Source: DAINRZ01 sp964634885 (lineage in GTDB: Bacteria > Bacteroidota > Ignavibacteria > Kapaibacteriales > UBA2268). From it: a stretch of DNA of 64,000 nt. Numbering within the stretch: the first letter of the stretch is position 1; each line of letters starts with the position of its first letter. The position numbers and the translations under genes are program-made. The stretch is from the NCBI GenBank assembly GCA_964634885.1, contig CAZWLN010000005.1:1-64000 (forward strand). The letters run 5' to 3'. Positions 44,126 to 53,001 of this stretch are shown here, one piece after another. Below the pieces are notes generated by a model. That model did not search any database. It was not told the DNA's origin and saw only the letters and a program-made list of their open reading frames with translations.

Positions 44126-46348
44126 TTACCTTGTAACCTGGAAACGAGTATATTCGGCATTACTGCCACTGATGAATTTAACGATGTAAGAACCGGGATT
44201 GAGCCTGCCTGCGTCGATGACTATCCCTTCCCCGGCGCTGTTAATGCTGTAGTAAGCCTGATCGACCAGCCTGCCGTAGATATCAAATATAAGGAAGCTG
44301 TCGTAAACTTTTGAAGCGTTAACTTTAAGTATAGTTATTCCGGAAGTGGGATTAGGATATGTAATCGAACCGGCAGTAACCGTTGCCGTTTCTTCTTCGA
44401 CACCTGTCTTCAGGTCGCCGGGCAGGACATTGATATTATAGCTTGTCGGGCAGTAGGTGCTGAAATAGCGCTCGCCGTCGGGAAGCAGATATGGCCTTTT
44501 TTCTCCCCACAAGTCGGCTTTCGTACCTGTTTCAAGATTCAATCCGTAGAACTCCATTCTCTTGAGTATAGGATCCTGCATATAGTATAACCATATTATT
44601 TTATAGCTGCCGAGGAAACCCGCCGAAACATATTCCGAAGAATAATAATAGAAGTCTTTCAGGGTGTATTCGATTATAATATTATTAGTTTCACATTCGA
44701 GGACATATACCTTTTTATTATTGATGTCAGTTACCAGAATATACTTTCCGTCATTTGTATAATCGGCGATTGTCATGTCGATCAGCTTATCGGGCATCAT
44801 CTTTTTTGTAATAACACCGGTAACAGGATTTAATTTACAATAAGACCTGTTTGTGGAAAAAAATATTATGTTTGATTGAGGCGAGGGCGGCATATATGAG
44901 ACTGTAACCTCATAAAAGGACTCTACATTTAATGTGCTGATCGGCTTTAGATTGTTATCATATTCATAAGAAGCCATCCAGTTGCCGTCGGTAACGTACA
45001 AAAAGTGCGAAGCCGTGTTATTGAAAGCCAGGAATGTGATTTTACCCAGCCCTGTGTTTAAAGTCTTTTCAATCTTGTTTGTTTCGACATTCAGGAAAAG
45101 TACATTGCAGGAATCCGTAAAGAGCAGGTATTTGGAGTCAGGTGTAAACATCCGGGGTTTCAAAGACGATGCAAGATATTTGCTGAAACGGCTAGTACTA
45201 ACGTCAATCAAAGCATTTGACGGATTTGGAACATAGTCATTATCGCATGAACCGGTACCCCAAACCACTGCCAGGCTGGCGTCAGAATTGAGTGTAATAG
45301 TTTCAGGATAGCTGACATAGCCGGGTGAAACAGAAACCAGCCTGGCGCTGTCTTCAAGATTGTATAAATAGTAAATTGACTGGCCTATCGGTTCATCGTT
45401 GTATCTCTCACAATAGAACTCATCTGTTTCATAGCCGAAGCCTCTTTTCAGGTCAGATGTTAAATGGGCAAATTTGTTTACAGGAAATCTATATTCTTTT
45501 GTATTCTCAATTACCGGCTTGTCGGAGACTATGTCATAGACAGTTTGGCTGAAAATATAATGATTATAAAGCAAATACCTCATGTTCAAGGTAAAACTGT
45601 AATCGGCAACCGACACTTCAAGCTTTTTACTAAAGACCGGGCTCCCGTCAGAAACATTGACCAAAACCAAAGAGTCCGGGCCAACAATGTATGATAGTTT
45701 TTTTCCGCCGTCCCCAAACTTAATCATAGTTGCACCGGCGGGTACCCCGACTTTACGGATAAGTTTCTTTTCCGTGGCAGACCAGAGTTCCAGCGAGTCC
45801 CCGGAGCGCAGGGCAAACTCATCCGTGCCGGGTACAAGATAGGACTCTGAGTAATAATAGGGATTGGCATTGAGCACAAAGTGATCGACGACGTTGCCTG
45901 TCGCGATGTCAATCTTATTTAATTTAAGAATGTCTTTCTTGAAAACACAGAGATAGTTGCCTTCGGAAGAGAACCCGTACCTGCAGTCTCCCGACAGTTC
46001 ACCGGAAAGGGCCTTGGTCAGGATTTTTGTCCCGTTCGCATAATTGAAAACATCCAATTTGTCTTCCTGGATTACGGCTACTTTTTTCGTATTGCCGTCG
46101 GCAGCGGAAATAATTTCATCGAAGCCATTGACGCTGATTTCTGTTGCGAAGGCTTGAACATTGCCCGTAGCAAGATCGACGGTGTACATATACGCCTGGG
46201 ATTGAGAACCATACCTGGCAATGACAATCATTTCTTTGTCATTTTGTGGATCGATGATGAACTGATTGCTGACAATATGTCTTTCATAGGAGAATAAATT
46301 GCAGGTAATGGCTGTTATTAATAGTATAATACCGTAGAAATATTTCAT
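44126..46348 (-). CDS. Secreted WD40/propeller-like protein with T9SS sorting domain
   Basis: 740 residues with a signal peptide (about 1-20). Repeats rich in Ser, Asp and Tyr (YGFSSEGNYLCVF, NDGKYILVTD, TNRSYCKL) have the spacing of WD40/YVTN-type propellers. A T9SS type A domain occupies the last 80 residues: ITYPNPTSGITILKV, IFDIYGRLVDQ, NPGSYIVKFISG and RFQVTR. The Tyr and Asn content is high and AT content intermediate, as in the other propeller genes here. It is transcribed divergently from the sigma-factor operon; the two starts share a 150-base region. Confidence 0.75.
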   Translation of the reverse strand: MKYFYGIILLITAITCNLFSYERHIVSNQFIIDPQNDKEMIVIARYGSQSQAYMYTVDLATGNVQAFATEISVNGFDEIISAADGNTKKVAVIQEDKLDVFNYANGTKILTKALSGELSGDCRYGFSSEGNYLCVFKKDILKLNKIDIATGNVVDHFVLNANPYYYSESYLVPGTDEFALRSGDSLELWSATEKKLIRKVGVPAGATMIKFGDGGKKLSYIVGPDSLVLVNVSDGSPVFSKKLEVSVADYSFTLNMRYLLYNHYIFSQTVYDIVSDKPVIENTKEYRFPVNKFAHLTSDLKRGFGYETDEFYCERYNDEPIGQSIYYLYNLEDSARLVSVSPGYVSYPETITLNSDASLAVVWGTGSCDNDYVPNPSNALIDVSTSRFSKYLASSLKPRMFTPDSKYLLFTDSCNVLFLNVETNKIEKTLNTGLGKITFLAFNNTASHFLYVTDGNWMASYEYDNNLKPISTLNVESFYEVTVSYMPPSPQSNIIFFSTNRSYCKLNPVTGVITKKMMPDKLIDMTIADYTNDGKYILVTDINNKKVYVLECETNNIIIEYTLKDFYYYSSEYVSAGFLGSYKIIWLYYMQDPILKRMEFYGLNLETGTKADLWGEKRPYLLPDGERYFSTYCPTSYNINVLPGDLKTGVEEETATVTAGSITYPNPTSGITILKVNASKVYDSFLIFDIYGRLVDQAYYSINSAGEGIVIDAGRLNPGSYIVKFISGSNAEYTRFQVTR

Positions 46349-46499
46349 ATTAAACTCCTTTTTGTGATTTCAGTCAACGAGATAGACACATGGACAATTG
46401 AAATGTTACAATTTTTTTTTAAATGATGATAAATTTTGCAACTTTTCGGGCAATGTAGTGTTTATATTGTATAAATTAGTAAAAATTATTGATGGTGCA
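46349..46499. promoter_or_regulatory. Divergent promoter region of the sigma operon and the T9SS propeller gene
   Basis: 151 bases between divergent start codons. It has an AT-rich block and TGCAAC near 46437, a possible ECF-type -35 element on the plus strand about 60 bases before the sigma-factor ATG, and TATATTGTATAAA near 46462. Assigning these to the sigma factor itself (autoregulation) is an inference; no -10 consensus is known for it. Confidence 0.4.
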
Positions 46500-47060
46500 A
46501 TGAGAAGACAATACGCAGAGTACAACGACGCAAAGCTTGTGGAGGTGATACGTTCCGGTAAGCCGCAGTCGGACTATGCTTTCTCGGAACTTTACAGCAG
46601 GTATTCCACCGTCATCCACACATACTGCCGCTATATGGCGCCCGACAAAGAAACTGCCGACGACGTCTTCCAGGAGACATTCATAAGGTTTTACAAGAGC
46701 CTGGCCAAAGAGTATTCTGCAGATAATGTCGGGGGTTACCTATTCAGGGTGGCTCGCAACCTGTGTATCAATCTTCAGCGGGATAAAAAGAGCATTGTCC
46801 CGCTGGCGGAAAACATCCTGGTCCATGAACCCTACGCCCAGTATGAAAGGGAGGAGATGGCCGGACTGGTCAAAGCTGCTGTGGAACTGCTTGACGACAA
46901 GTACCGGGAAGCGTTCGTGTTAAGGGAGATCGACAACCTGCCCTATAATGAAATTGCTGAAATGCTTGACATTACCGTTTCAGGTGCAAAATCGAGGGTT
47001 ATACGCGCTAAGGAAAAACTGATTGATTTGTTGGAACCCTATTTAAAAGAAATTACTTAG
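46500..47060 (+). CDS. ECF-type RNA polymerase sigma factor
   Basis: 186 residues from the ATG at 46500; the frame is open upstream to 46398, but the added stretch is poor coding sequence. Sigma-2 lies about 20-70 (FSELYSRYSTVIHTYCRYM, ADDVFQETFIRFY) and sigma-4 about 125-180 (LDDKYREAFVLREIDNLPYNEIAEML, GAKSRVIRAKEKL). No sigma-3 domain, so an extracytoplasmic-function factor. It directs RNA polymerase to a regulon that cannot be read from sequence. It is followed 14 bases later by its probable anti-sigma factor, which fits the usual ECF operon. Confidence 0.95.
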   Translation: MRRQYAEYNDAKLVEVIRSGKPQSDYAFSELYSRYSTVIHTYCRYMAPDKETADDVFQETFIRFYKSLAKEYSADNVGGYLFRVARNLCINLQRDKKSIVPLAENILVHEPYAQYEREEMAGLVKAAVELLDDKYREAFVLREIDNLPYNEIAEMLDITVSGAKSRVIRAKEKLIDLLEPYLKEIT

Positions 47061-47074
47061 TACAGGTGATATAT

Positions 47075-48328
47075 ATGAACTATAACGAATTGTTGAACGA
47101 TTACATCGACGGCAGCCTGCTCCCCGAGCAGGAACAGGAGTTGTTCGCACTGCTGAACAGCAGCGAGGAGCTCCGCAACCAGATGAAAAACCTGATTGCC
47201 GTCAATATGGCAGCCAAGCATCCTATGATGCAGAGCCGGCCTTCTGGAGAGCTGACAAGGTCCCTGTTCTCGAACCTTGGAGTGTCTGTTCTGCCCGAAG
47301 ACGCCGAACATTTGCCCGGGGAAGAAGACAGCGAAGAAACCAGGCGCCGCTTCCTGCCCATGATCGTGTCGATTGCCGCTTCCCTGCTCATACTGCTTTT
47401 CCTGACATACAGTTTAGACAAAAACAGCTTAAATAACGGTAATACGAATGGAAATTCTTACTATGCATCGACAGAAAACGGGACAGGGAAAGCCAACAGT
47501 ACACCGGTCATCGCTTCCCGGGAGAATGGCCGGACAGCACACACGGAAACAGCACCGGCAAGGGACACTGTCGTTAAGTATGTCGTGGTCAACAGAAGCC
47601 GGAATGACAATGAATCTGTTACCGACAGCAGGGACATGACGATTGACGGCAACGCCGGCCCTTTGGGGCAGTACCTGACAGTAGGGAATACAACCTATGC
47701 TGCAGGGAACAGTGACTTGATTGGTAATTGGAAACCGGAAACCGTCAATCCTGTAAATGTAAAAACGGTTCCTCCTGAGTTCGATCCCATGATAATCGCT
47801 GATGCGAACAGGAACGCAATGATAAAGAAAGATGACGGCCGGAAACTGGGTCTTACTGTCGAATTCAGAGGCTCACAGAACTGGCTTGTTCCCGAAGCTA
47901 ATATTGAACCCAGGAACAAAGCGCTGTTTAACAATAACAGTCTTGCCCTTCTGTACTCTGTTACCGACGAGCTTGCCGTCGGCGGCGAAGTCAGGCAGGA
48001 GAACTTCTTCCAGAAGTACCAGGGCTATGACAGGTTACTGGCTACTGAAAGCGTCTATGAGCAACAGCCGAATTTTACGTCGGGAGGTGTATTCCTGCGC
48101 TATGCCAATTGTACCGTCAGCTTTCTCAATCCTTTTGTACAGTTAACCGGTGGCGCCAACGAAACCGGCTTCATTGCACGGGGGATGGCCGGGTTGATTG
48201 TTAAGCCGCTCAAGGATGTCAGCATCATTGTGGGTTTTGAATACAGCAGGCTGTATTACGGTTACCAGGGAGACAATTTCCTGTCCGACAAAAGAACACT
48301 GATGTACGGCCTGTCCTATACTTTTTAA
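47075..48328 (+). CDS. Dual membrane-spanning anti-sigma factor with outer-membrane barrel
   Basis: 417 residues from the ATG at 47075 (GTG at 47066 possible). Residues 1-60 are a cytoplasmic anti-sigma-like domain (LNDYIDGSLLPEQEQELFAL). A single membrane helix lies at about 93-113 (FLPMIVSIAASLLILLFLTY). Residues about 115-250 are a Ser/Thr/Asn/Gly-rich, probably disordered periplasmic linker. The last 165 residues are an eight-strand-like amphipathic beta region ending in the Phe-terminated signature YGLSYTF of outer-membrane barrels. This is the layout of the dual membrane-spanning anti-sigma (Dma) family described in Bacteroides thetaiotaomicron. It should sense the outer membrane directly and hold the sigma factor. 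Topology is inferred from sequence. Confidence 0.8.
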   Translation: MNYNELLNDYIDGSLLPEQEQELFALLNSSEELRNQMKNLIAVNMAAKHPMMQSRPSGELTRSLFSNLGVSVLPEDAEHLPGEEDSEETRRRFLPMIVSIAASLLILLFLTYSLDKNSLNNGNTNGNSYYASTENGTGKANSTPVIASRENGRTAHTETAPARDTVVKYVVVNRSRNDNESVTDSRDMTIDGNAGPLGQYLTVGNTTYAAGNSDLIGNWKPETVNPVNVKTVPPEFDPMIIADANRNAMIKKDDGRKLGLTVEFRGSQNWLVPEANIEPRNKALFNNNSLALLYSVTDELAVGGEVRQENFFQKYQGYDRLLATESVYEQQPNFTSGGVFLRYANCTVSFLNPFVQLTGGANETGFIARGMAGLIVKPLKDVSIIVGFEYSRLYYGYQGDNFLSDKRTLMYGLSYTF

Positions 48329-48330
48329 AT

Positions 48331-49101
48331 ATGGAGAATTGGAAAATGAAATTATTAAATATTATCATTGTATTATCACTGTTTACGCTTATGGCGTGCC
48401 AGGATCCGCTGGGCGTCGAAGACAATGTAAGGAAAACACCGATTATCGGTCAGGGGATGATTAAATTGGACAGTCTCGCCGTCGGGCAGAAAGCCCGTTT
48501 CATCTTTTATGAAATCATTACCGACGATGTTCCCCTGAAGTCTCCCGAGTCGTGTACTTTACATGTGGGGGACACACTTGTAATGGAGGTATTCGGTAAA
48601 GACGCCGGGGGTTGGCTCTTCAGGGAATATATTATCTCACAAACGAATACTGTTGACAGCATCCTGAGGCTGGAGTCACAGAAGTTTGACCGCGAAGACA
48701 CAATTGAATACCATGTGAACATAGTCGATAATAAATTTGTTGCTACAATGGCCGACAGGACCGGTTTCGTTTCCTTCCTGTTCTTTTCGGGTTCTGCTGT
48801 CAGCATTTCTCTCGATGACTACAGCGACACTCTTGTAACAATGGACTACTGGAGCAGTCCCTTTGCCCGGTATTCGCAGTACAGTAAAGGCTACATGGTA
48901 AATTACCGGTTCCATGACAAGACATTCGACAGAATCAACATACTGCTGAATGACTTCACAACTACCTATGATTTCGCATCCGAATACTCCAGGCAGTTGT
49001 TGATCTTCTCAAAGAAATACGGTTTTACCAGGAACGTACAGTTTTTCAGTGCTAAGGACAGGGAATCCATCGGCTACGGTTGGGACCTGATCTATGAATA
49101 G
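48331..49101 (+). CDS. Putative lipoprotein in the sigma/anti-sigma operon
   Basis: 256 residues; an internal ATG at 48346 gives a cleaner lipoprotein signal, ending LMACQ (Cys near residue 23 of the first start). The mature chain is beta-rich and not recognised; Phe and Asp are frequent. It begins two bases after the anti-sigma stop, so it is the third gene of that operon and may act with it at the envelope or be part of the signal input. It ends 5 bases before the convergent PHP gene. Confidence 0.75.
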   Translation: MENWKMKLLNIIIVLSLFTLMACQDPLGVEDNVRKTPIIGQGMIKLDSLAVGQKARFIFYEIITDDVPLKSPESCTLHVGDTLVMEVFGKDAGGWLFREYIISQTNTVDSILRLESQKFDREDTIEYHVNIVDNKFVATMADRTGFVSFLFFSGSAVSISLDDYSDTLVTMDYWSSPFARYSQYSKGYMVNYRFHDKTFDRINILLNDFTTTYDFASEYSRQLLIFSKKYGFTRNVQFFSAKDRESIGYGWDLIYE

Positions 49102-49106
49102 GGCCC

Positions 49107-49934
49107 CTAATGCCTGCTGCAAGCAAGCCTGATGGATTCGACAACGTTTGCCGGGACAACGAATTTACCGAAATTATCCTCATCGAAGCTGCGGGAGCCG
49201 TGATAGTCGGAGCCGCCTGTCTCGAGCAGCCAGTACTGGCGCGCAATATTCTTGTAATAATAGGTCAGGTGCTCGTCGTGCATGGGATGGATGCACTCGA
49301 TGCCGTCGAGGCCGGACTTAATGAACCTGAAAAGTGTTTCCTGGTTTACCAGCTTGGCCGGATGGGCAAGCGAAGAGACACCGCCGCAGTTGTTGATGAG
49401 TTTGATTGCCTTCTCGACGGTAAACAGCGCTTTCGCCTGGTAGGCCGGTTTCCCTTCGCCTAAGTACAGGTTGAAAGCTTCCTTCAGGTTACTGATGTAG
49501 CCTTCGTCGAGCAGTGCAGAAGCAATGTGGGGACGCGCAACGGGCGCTTCGCCCGCTTTCTCGAGAACAGAGTCAAATTCGATGGATATGTTGATGCTCT
49601 TGAGTTTTTCAAGAATAATCTCAGCGCGTTTGAGCCGTGCGTCCCTGAAGTACTTCAGGTGTTCCTGCAATTGTTTGTTGTCGGCGTCAACGTTGTAACC
49701 GATGACATGGAATTCCCTGCCGTTTTCAAAGCAACTGAACTCGATGCCGTCGATGACCTCGACGTCGTATTTATGTTTTATTTCCTGAGCTTGTATGCAT
49801 CCTTCAAGGTTGTCGTGATCGGTTATACTGATGGCGGCAAGCCCGGCTTGTTCCGCCATCCTGATGACCTCTTCGGGCGTTTTCGCCCCATCCGAGAAGA
49901 CCGTATGTACATGCAAATCAGCATATTCTTTCAT
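49107..49934 (-). CDS. PHP domain phosphoesterase (YciV/RNase AM-like)
   Basis: 275 residues, one PHP domain. Metal-binding motifs are complete: DLHVHTVFSDG (residues 6-16), SITDHDN, GIEFS, RPHIA, LAHPAKL and GGSDYHG, as in the YciV/TrpH subfamily, some of which are 5'-3' exoribonucleases (RNase AM) or 3',5'-nucleotide bisphosphate phosphatases. Cytoplasmic, no signal peptide. It is monocistronic. The identity of the substrate is not decided by the sequence. Confidence 0.88.
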   Translation of the reverse strand: MKEYADLHVHTVFSDGAKTPEEVIRMAEQAGLAAISITDHDNLEGCIQAQEIKHKYDVEVIDGIEFSCFENGREFHVIGYNVDADNKQLQEHLKYFRDARLKRAEIILEKLKSINISIEFDSVLEKAGEAPVARPHIASALLDEGYISNLKEAFNLYLGEGKPAYQAKALFTVEKAIKLINNCGGVSSLAHPAKLVNQETLFRFIKSGLDGIECIHPMHDEHLTYYYKNIARQYWLLETGGSDYHGSRSFDEDNFGKFVVPANVVESIRLACSRH

Positions 49935-50073
49935 ATCCCACCAGTTTTTTAATCTAATTAAAAATATAGACGTATTGGGAATAAAAAAAATGGAAAAATA
50001 TTATTACCCCCGGAAAAAATACTGTTAATTCAGCCGATTACCAGGCAAGGGCAAAATAGCGCCTCCATCGTAA

Positions 50074-50100
50074 CCATAGCGGCAAATGATGCCGCTATGG
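50074..50100. repeat. Perfect palindrome
   Basis: CCATAGCGGCA-AATGA-TGCCGCTATGG, 11-bp perfect stem with a 5-base loop, between the rubrerythrin stop and the PHP gene. No T tract follows on the minus strand, so it may be a REP-like element or a protein-binding site rather than a terminator. Confidence 0.6.
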
Positions 50101-50157
50101 CTGCAATATGTTATTTCCGGCTTCTTATGGAGGGGGCTTACCCAAACCTGAAGAAGC

Positions 50158-50673
50158 TTATATTGTTTCCGGTTCGTAATACTCTCTCGGGTGTTTGCAT
50201 GCGGGGCACTTTGCCGGAGGTTCTTTGCCCTCGTGTACATAGCCGCATTTCATGCATTTCCACTTGATGGGTTCGTCGCGTTTGTATGCGGTTCCGGCTT
50301 TAACCATCTCAAGTAGTTTCTTGTAACGGTCGCGGTGGTGGGCTTCGACTTTTGCTATCTGTTCGAAGAGGATGGCAGCGGCGGTGTTGCCTTCTTCACG
50401 CGCTGCTTTAGCGAATTCGGGATACATTGTGGTTACTTCGTAGTCCTCGCCGTCGATGGCAGCCTGGAGATTCTCGACTGTGTTGCCGATGCCGTTGAGG
50501 AGCTTGAACTCGTCTTTGGCGTGCTGCATTTCGTTCTCGGCAGTTTCTTCGAATATCTTCGCAATGTAAAGGAAACCCTCTTCACGGGCAGCCTTGGCGT
50601 AGTACGTGTACTTGTTCCTTGCCTGGCTTTCGCCTGCGAAAGCGGCTTTCAGGTTCTCTTCTGTTTTGCTCAT
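50158..50673 (-). CDS. rbr: Rubrerythrin
   Basis: 171 residues. A diiron peroxidase that reduces hydrogen peroxide to water using electrons from rubredoxin. Ferritin-like helices carry the Glu ligands (GESQARNKY, EETAENEMQHAKDEF, EFAKAAREEG, EQIAKVEAHHRDRY). The C-terminal rubredoxin domain is complete: CMKCGYVHEG and CPACKHP bind one Fe in an FeS4 site. The length matches classical Rbr. It follows the Hrb gene by 24 bases and is probably in its operon. Cytoplasmic. Confidence 0.95.
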   Translation of the reverse strand: MSKTEENLKAAFAGESQARNKYTYYAKAAREEGFLYIAKIFEETAENEMQHAKDEFKLLNGIGNTVENLQAAIDGEDYEVTTMYPEFAKAAREEGNTAAAILFEQIAKVEAHHRDRYKKLLEMVKAGTAYKRDEPIKWKCMKCGYVHEGKEPPAKCPACKHPREYYEPETI

Positions 50674-50697
50674 GGAAATACCTCTTTTATTTATAAA

Positions 50698-51414
50698 TCA
50701 AGAACTAATTTTCACAAAATCTGTTTTTCCGGTACCGCAGACAGGACACACCCAGTTGTCGGGTATGTCTTCGAAGGCTGTTCCGGGAGCAATTCCACCG
50801 TCAGGGTCGCCGGCGGCAGGATCATAGACCAGGCCGCAGACCTGGCATTCATATTTATCCATTGGTTTTGAGGAAACCGGGACAATCGCGGGAGCCTCAA
50901 ATTTACTTTTGTCGATGTATGTCGGGGCGTTCTTCGGGGCAACGCCTTTTTTAACGTCGCGGTAATGGCTGTAAGTCAGTGGCTCCAGGCTGCCGTCGAG
51001 TACGGCGTTGTTAATGATGGAGCCGATGAAGATGAGATGGGTGCCGACGTCGATGGTGTTTTCGACCTTGCACTCAAACCATGCGATTGTGTCCTGAACT
51101 ACGATGGGGGTTCCCAACTCGCCTGTAATATAGGCTGTACCTGAGAACTTGTCGGTGTCGCGGCCGCTCTTGTAGCCGAACAGGCCGATGAGGTCCGACG
51201 AACAGTTCTTCTGCAGTACCGACACGGAGAAGCTGCCGCAGTCCCCGATGACATCGGCGGTGTGGTTGTTCTTGTTGCAGCAGGCTGCGAAGCGCGGTGG
51301 CTCTGCTGTAACCTGGAACACGGTGTTGGAAACGAAGCCGTTCTTGTGGGCGCTGTTGCCGGCAGAAACGATATACAAACCGTAGGTTACCTTGAAAAAA
51401 GCTTCTATGTTCAT
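50698..51414 (-). CDS. hrb: High-molecular-weight rubredoxin (flavin reductase-rubredoxin fusion)
   Basis: 238 residues. Residues 1-160 are a flavin reductase-like, FMN-binding domain (VTYGLYIVSAG, NKNNHTADVI, DTDKFSGTAYITGELG). Residues about 185-238 are a rubredoxin with YECQVCGLVYDPAAGDPDGG and WVCPVCGTGKTDF. This is the arrangement of Hrb from Moorella and other anaerobes, where it passes electrons from NAD(P)H to a diiron flavoprotein or rubrerythrin for oxygen and peroxide reduction. Its proximity to rubrerythrin supports that role. First gene of the pair. Confidence 0.93.
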   Translation of the reverse strand: MNIEAFFKVTYGLYIVSAGNSAHKNGFVSNTVFQVTAEPPRFAACCNKNNHTADVIGDCGSFSVSVLQKNCSSDLIGLFGYKSGRDTDKFSGTAYITGELGTPIVVQDTIAWFECKVENTIDVGTHLIFIGSIINNAVLDGSLEPLTYSHYRDVKKGVAPKNAPTYIDKSKFEAPAIVPVSSKPMDKYECQVCGLVYDPAAGDPDGGIAPGTAFEDIPDNWVCPVCGTGKTDFVKISS

Positions 51415-51730
51415 ATTATTTCTCCGTCAATAGTTTTCAACTTTTTGTCATTTTCGCATCCCTTCAATATAACAATGAAAAAATTAATAAAAACAAATTT
51501 TTCTGAATATATTTGCAAAACAAATAAAAGAGCACATTTTAAGTATTTTTCCAAAGATCACTGTAAATAGTTAATTCTTCAGAAAAATAATTGAATATTT
51601 TCGTAACTTGTAATTGCAAACGTGAAAGAGATGGCTTCACGGATTGCGAAAAGAATACTTATGGTTAAGTGAATTTCATACATGTTGAATTGAATGGGTT
51701 ATTTTCATAATAAACAGAGGATTAAATATT
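51415..51730. other. AT-rich gene-free stretch
   Basis: 316 bases, AT-rich, between the divergent hrb and TPR protein genes, so it should hold both promoters. The AAAAATTAATAAAAACAAATTTT-like runs near 51480 are composition effects; I see no conserved element. Confidence 0.5.
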
Positions 51731-52783
51731 ATGTTCAGAGTAAAGCCAAATATCATTGTAATAGTCATAATATTAATTGCCGGGCTGTCATACTCTTCAC
51801 TGTCTCAGTCAACAAGCAGTGAAAAAAAAGAAAAAATCCATACCCTCGACGAGCTAATGAAGATAATGGAAAACTCTGAGATGACATACCAGATTGCCAC
51901 GCTCGAAGAGCCTGTTAAAAGTGTGGACTATTCTGATAAAGTAGTTGGTGCGATGTTTTTCAGGCCTAAAGAGGTTGGTATGATTTCAACCATGGGGTAC
52001 AAACTTGATAGTAGTATGCAAAAAAGGTATGAAATAGCCGATAGTTATTTGTTTTCCGGAAAGTCCGACAGCGCTTTGTTTTGTTTTAAAGAAATGATCA
52101 GGGATGACAGTACGCTCTATTTTGTCCTCACCCTGATTGGTCAGTGCTATGAAATGAAAAAAGACAACGATGAAGCTATGAAATGGTTCCAACTGGCTAT
52201 CGATAAAAATTATATTGATTACAAATCGCGCTGGTTCCTTGCCGATCATTACATGGCAAAGGGTGAGACCGAAAAGGCTCTTAATGAGATATGCCTGGCA
52301 AAGATATTAAACAGGAACAATCCCAGGTTGCACGCTTCTTTTGACTATATTCTCAAAGCTGACGGAAGAAAGGTCGAGGACTGGTATTTAACTCCGCAGA
52401 TAATGTTGAAAAAAGAATCGGAAAAGCTTGTAACCATTTCAGCGGATAAGTGCTGGTTTGGCTATGCATTGGCAAAAGCGCTCTGGCAATATGACCCGGG
52501 ATTCAGGAAGGAAGTAGGGGCTGTCGAAGGCCAAATGACGACTACTGAGGAAAAGGAATGTCTTGTATCAACATGGATGTCATTTCTGAATGAAAAGGAC
52601 AGTTGCGCGAATGTCAGGGAATTGGTCTGTATGGACGAAGCTTTCAGGAAAGGCTTTTTTAATGAATTTGTTTTTTACGAGTGCTTTTTGCCTAAAGAGC
52701 CGTTCCTTGCCGCCCAACTGCCGGAGGAATGGATTGAAGGTATTAAGAAGTATATGCTTGAGGTCAGGTATCCCAGGAAATAA
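51731..52783 (+). CDS. Secreted TPR-like protein
   Basis: 350 residues with an N-terminal hydrophobic segment (about 5-25) that fits a signal peptide or anchor. Two to three degenerate TPR motifs lie at about 95-210 (YEIADSYLFSGKSDSALFCF, GQCYEMKKDNDEAMKWFQLA, ADHYMAKGETEKALNEI). The C-terminal half is not recognised; it has several Cys. Probably a periplasmic or outer-membrane scaffold. It is monocistronic. Confidence 0.65.
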   Translation: MFRVKPNIIVIVIILIAGLSYSSLSQSTSSEKKEKIHTLDELMKIMENSEMTYQIATLEEPVKSVDYSDKVVGAMFFRPKEVGMISTMGYKLDSSMQKRYEIADSYLFSGKSDSALFCFKEMIRDDSTLYFVLTLIGQCYEMKKDNDEAMKWFQLAIDKNYIDYKSRWFLADHYMAKGETEKALNEICLAKILNRNNPRLHASFDYILKADGRKVEDWYLTPQIMLKKESEKLVTISADKCWFGYALAKALWQYDPGFRKEVGAVEGQMTTTEEKECLVSTWMSFLNEKDSCANVRELVCMDEAFRKGFFNEFVFYECFLPKEPFLAAQLPEEWIEGIKKYMLEVRYPRK

Positions 52784-52928
52784 TTGAAAGACCGGAATTG
52801 GGGGGCCGGCGTTTGCCGCTCTCCAAACCGGGCTTTTGACTTTATGCGGCAAAAGCTTAGTTTGGGATACGGGAAAATCCCGTGTTCTTTGATTTTTTTA
52901 ATTTGAATTCCGGATCTGTCTCTTAATT

Positions 52929-52973
52929 CAGCATTGGCTGCGCCGGTCTCGCTAAGCTCGGCTCAGCATTCAG
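52929..52973 (+). repeat. 45-bp dispersed repeat, copy 2
   Basis: See copy 1 at 35546-35590; 40 of 45 identical. It lies 28 bases upstream of the WD40 protein gene start. Confidence 0.7.
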
Positions 52974-53001
52974 AATTCATCATTATTAACGGAGGTTCTC
53001 A

